Source: JADFQT01 sp965216025 (GTDB lineage Bacteria; Chloroflexota; Dehalococcoidia; Lucifugimonadales; UBA3495). Taken from it: a DNA stretch of 64,000 nucleotides. This document shows, in pieces, positions 62,765 to 64,000 of the stretch (the stretch's first letter is position 1; each line of letters starts with the position of its first letter). A program made the position numbers and the translations under genes. The notes below the pieces were generated by a model, which worked only from the letters and a program-made list of their open reading frames with translations, did no database searches and was not told where the DNA came from. The stretch is from NCBI GenBank assembly GCA_965216025.1, contig CBDCEX010000018.1:744001-808000 (forward strand), read 5' to 3'.

Positions 62765-62989
62765 GGGGGGCTCCTCCTTCTCAAAATCTAGGATGACTCA
62801 TGTAGGTATTGACGGGGACCTGTATGTGTCTGATACCCAAAATCACCTCGTGCGAGTGGTGAGGCTTTAGAGTTCACCATCTGGTCTAAAACAGCAGGAT
62901 CGCTGAGCCGGGCAAGGTTCTCCAAGATAACCCCCACCAGGACGGGCGAGCTTTGACCCGGTGAACCACACGATGGCACCCTTAGTTTT

Positions 62990-63253
62990 CTAGTCCTCGT
63001 TCGATACCGTTTCCAATATCCAGTCCTCATACTCGTTTACAGCTAAAGATAGTACCTTTTTAGGAGGGACCAAGACATTTGTCCCACATCGCGTGCAGCA
63101 GTCCTCTCGCTCTTCCGAACCTGGTATGAAGATTTCATAGCCATCTTCCCATGGGTCATTCCCGTCCTTAAAGGCGTTTGGCTCGAGATCCAGGTAGAGG
63201 AAATGCACCTGCTTGCACTCCTGACGGTCACATAGTTTACGACCGATTCTCAT
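62990..63253 (-). CDS. Small cysteine-rich protein of unknown function
   Basis: Eighty-seven residues with two cysteine pairs, CDRQEC near residue 8-13 and CCTRCG near 52-57, which could bind zinc. The rest is acidic, and the C-terminal helix contains VNEYEDWILETV. GAGG lies upstream of the ATG. No family recognised. The 62871-62989 gap before it holds nothing clear. Confidence 0.5.
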   Translation of the reverse strand: MRIGRKLCDRQECKQVHFLYLDLEPNAFKDGNDPWEDGYEIFIPGSEEREDCCTRCGTNVLVPPKKVLSLAVNEYEDWILETVSNED

Positions 63254-63346
63254 TGCCCTACCTCAGCTGGTTTGTGTTTAATAAGAGCACCCTAACGAAA
63301 TCGAAGACTGGGACGATGAAGAAGGGATTATCCAGACCTAAAGCTT

Positions 63347-64000
63347 CTACTGCGCTGTCCAGCCTCCGTCGATGACCAGTTCGCTACCAGTCATAAAAGA
63401 CGACTCGTCGGAGGCCAGAAACAGCACTCCATAAGCCACCTCCTCCGATCGCCCATATCTTCCCAATGGAATTCGGGAGAGGGTAAGGGCGTATCGATCC
63501 TGGTCCGTCCTGCCCGTCTCGGTCATCGGCGTGATGATGGGTCCGGGATGCACTGAGTTGGCCCGAATGCCGTCGCTGGCGTACTGGATGGCGGTGGCCT
63601 TGGTGAACAGACGCACCGCGCCCTTGGAGGCCTGATACTGGGAGCTGCTGTTGTCTACACCGACCAACCCCAGCTGGGAAGAAATATTAACGACGGAGCC
63701 GCCCCCGACCCTCCGCATTTCAGGGATGACGGCCTGGGTGCCCAGGAACACACCCTTAGCGTTAATATCCATCACCCGGTCCCATTCCGCCTCGGTGGTA
63801 TCTTCCACCCTGCCGTAGCCGCTGACCCCGGCGTTATTCACCAGGATGTCCAGCTTCCCGAAGCGGCTTACAGTTGCTGCGACGGCATTCCGCCACTGAG
63901 ACTGACTGGTCACGTCCAAGGAAAAGCAGAGGGCTTCACCGCCGGTCCCAACAATCTCCTCCACCAACCGCCGGCCCTCTTCTTCCAAAACGTCCCCAAT
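63347..64000 (-). CDS. Short-chain dehydrogenase/reductase, partial (runs off window)
   Basis: The C-terminal 218 or so residues of a classical SDR. NNAG at the end of strand 4 (ILVNNAGVSGYG), the catalytic Ser in VNISSQLG, YQASK with the catalytic Tyr and Lys, and PGPIITPM are all present, followed by the usual FLASDESSFMTGSELVIDGG ending. The N-terminal TGxxxGxG cofactor motif lies beyond 64000. Substrate unknown. Confidence 0.93.
   Translation of the reverse strand: MGDVLEEEGRRLVEEIVGTGGEALCFSLDVTSQSQWRNAVAATVSRFGKLDILVNNAGVSGYGRVEDTTEAEWDRVMDINAKGVFLGTQAVIPEMRRVGGGSVVNISSQLGLVGVDNSSSQYQASKGAVRLFTKATAIQYASDGIRANSVHPGPIITPMTETGRTDQDRYALTLSRIPLGRYGRSEEVAYGVLFLASDESSFMTGSELVIDGGWTAQ

Larger units (their letters stand above)
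62307..62804 (-). mobile_element. Putative 498-bp GIY-YIG unit with nested inverted repeats
   Basis: Outer ends CATGAGTCATCC (62307-62318) and GGATGACTCATG (62791-62802) are perfect 12-bp inverted repeats. Inner 28-bp inverted repeats lie at 62410-62437 and 62725-62752 (27 of 28 matching). A GGTAT direct repeat flanks the unit (62302-62306 and 62805-62809). It holds one gene for a GIY-YIG nuclease and sits inside an NHL gene whose frame is restored on removal. That it is mobile is inference. Confidence 0.65.
62200..62870 (+). pseudogene. NHL-repeat protein remnant, interrupted by a GIY-YIG unit
   Basis: The left fragment, up to 62306, reads VVGGHAGGEGDGGPAVEAAL and then ARPYGCGMG, the classic NHL linker (GxAGxxGDGGPA) and repeat start. 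The right fragment, from 62805 to TAG 62868-62870, reads GIDGDLYVSDTQNHLVRVVRL. Joining them across the duplicated GGTAT restores one frame and a natural propeller ending. Sequence further upstream (62100-62195) has weak NHL-like text with shifted frames, so the gene is decayed beyond the insertion. Confidence 0.75.

Overview
The window looks like a chromosome segment of an uncultured Chloroflexota bacterium (Dehalococcoidia or SAR202-like). This placement is inference. It rests on moderately high GC, long runs of LLM-class flavin oxidoreductase, cyclase-family, RraA-like, NHL/SMP-30 and Asp-box genes, a two-CxxC ribosomal protein L28, and many short palindromic intergenic repeats. No marker gene in the window settles it.

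Layout. Positions 1-355 hold the end of an IS66 element. Positions 371-724 carry a promoter, a cobalamin riboswitch and an intrinsic terminator. Positions 776-12203 are a late cobalamin pathway operon: a small Fe-S protein, a ChuX/HutX-like protein, cbiA, cobO, a DUF3224-like gene, cobT, cobS, cbiB, cobD, an alpha-ribazole phosphatase, cobQ, cobU and a PduX-like threonine kinase. Together they amidate and adenosylate the corrin, make the aminopropanol-phosphate linker from threonine, and attach the lower ligand; no corrin-ring-building genes are present. Positions 12266-16541 hold a tartrate/malate dehydrogenase-like gene, a small nuclease plus DNA methyltransferase pair, and an Asp-box propeller protein. 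Positions 16679-20380 are an insertion-sequence cluster: IS630, then IS66 with an IS5-family element inside it. Positions 20440-29053 are mostly housekeeping (crotonase, cyclophilin, RraA-like, peptidase-MA protein, XerD-like recombinase, UvrC). An mgtE gene at 29054-32362 is split by IS630, which itself contains a group II intron. Positions 32474-49058 are ordinary metabolism (argH, rpe, rpmB, PIG-L deacetylase, aldehyde dehydrogenase and others), followed by tRNA-Ala(GGC) at 49148. Positions 49224-59700 are rich in insertion sequences and damaged genes: an aldehyde dehydrogenase split by IS630, a frameshifted LLM gene, a TPP enzyme, a hidden selenoprotein beside an IS66 copy, and an IS1380-type element. 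Positions 60007-61882 are the queuosine precursor operon queD-queC-queE. The end carries an NHL-repeat pseudogene interrupted by a 498-bp unit encoding a GIY-YIG nuclease, a small Cys-rich protein, and a partial SDR gene.

The strongest unusual items are: (1) a SelW/Rdx-type gene with an in-frame TGA at the CxxU position and a suitable downstream hairpin (56255-56539); (2) a GIY-YIG gene bracketed by two nested pairs of inverted repeats and a 5-bp direct repeat, whose removal restores an NHL reading frame (62307-62804); (3) a 686-nt ORF-less group II intron exactly nested in an IS630 copy that is exactly nested in mgtE; (4) three IS630 copies all inserted at CTAG.
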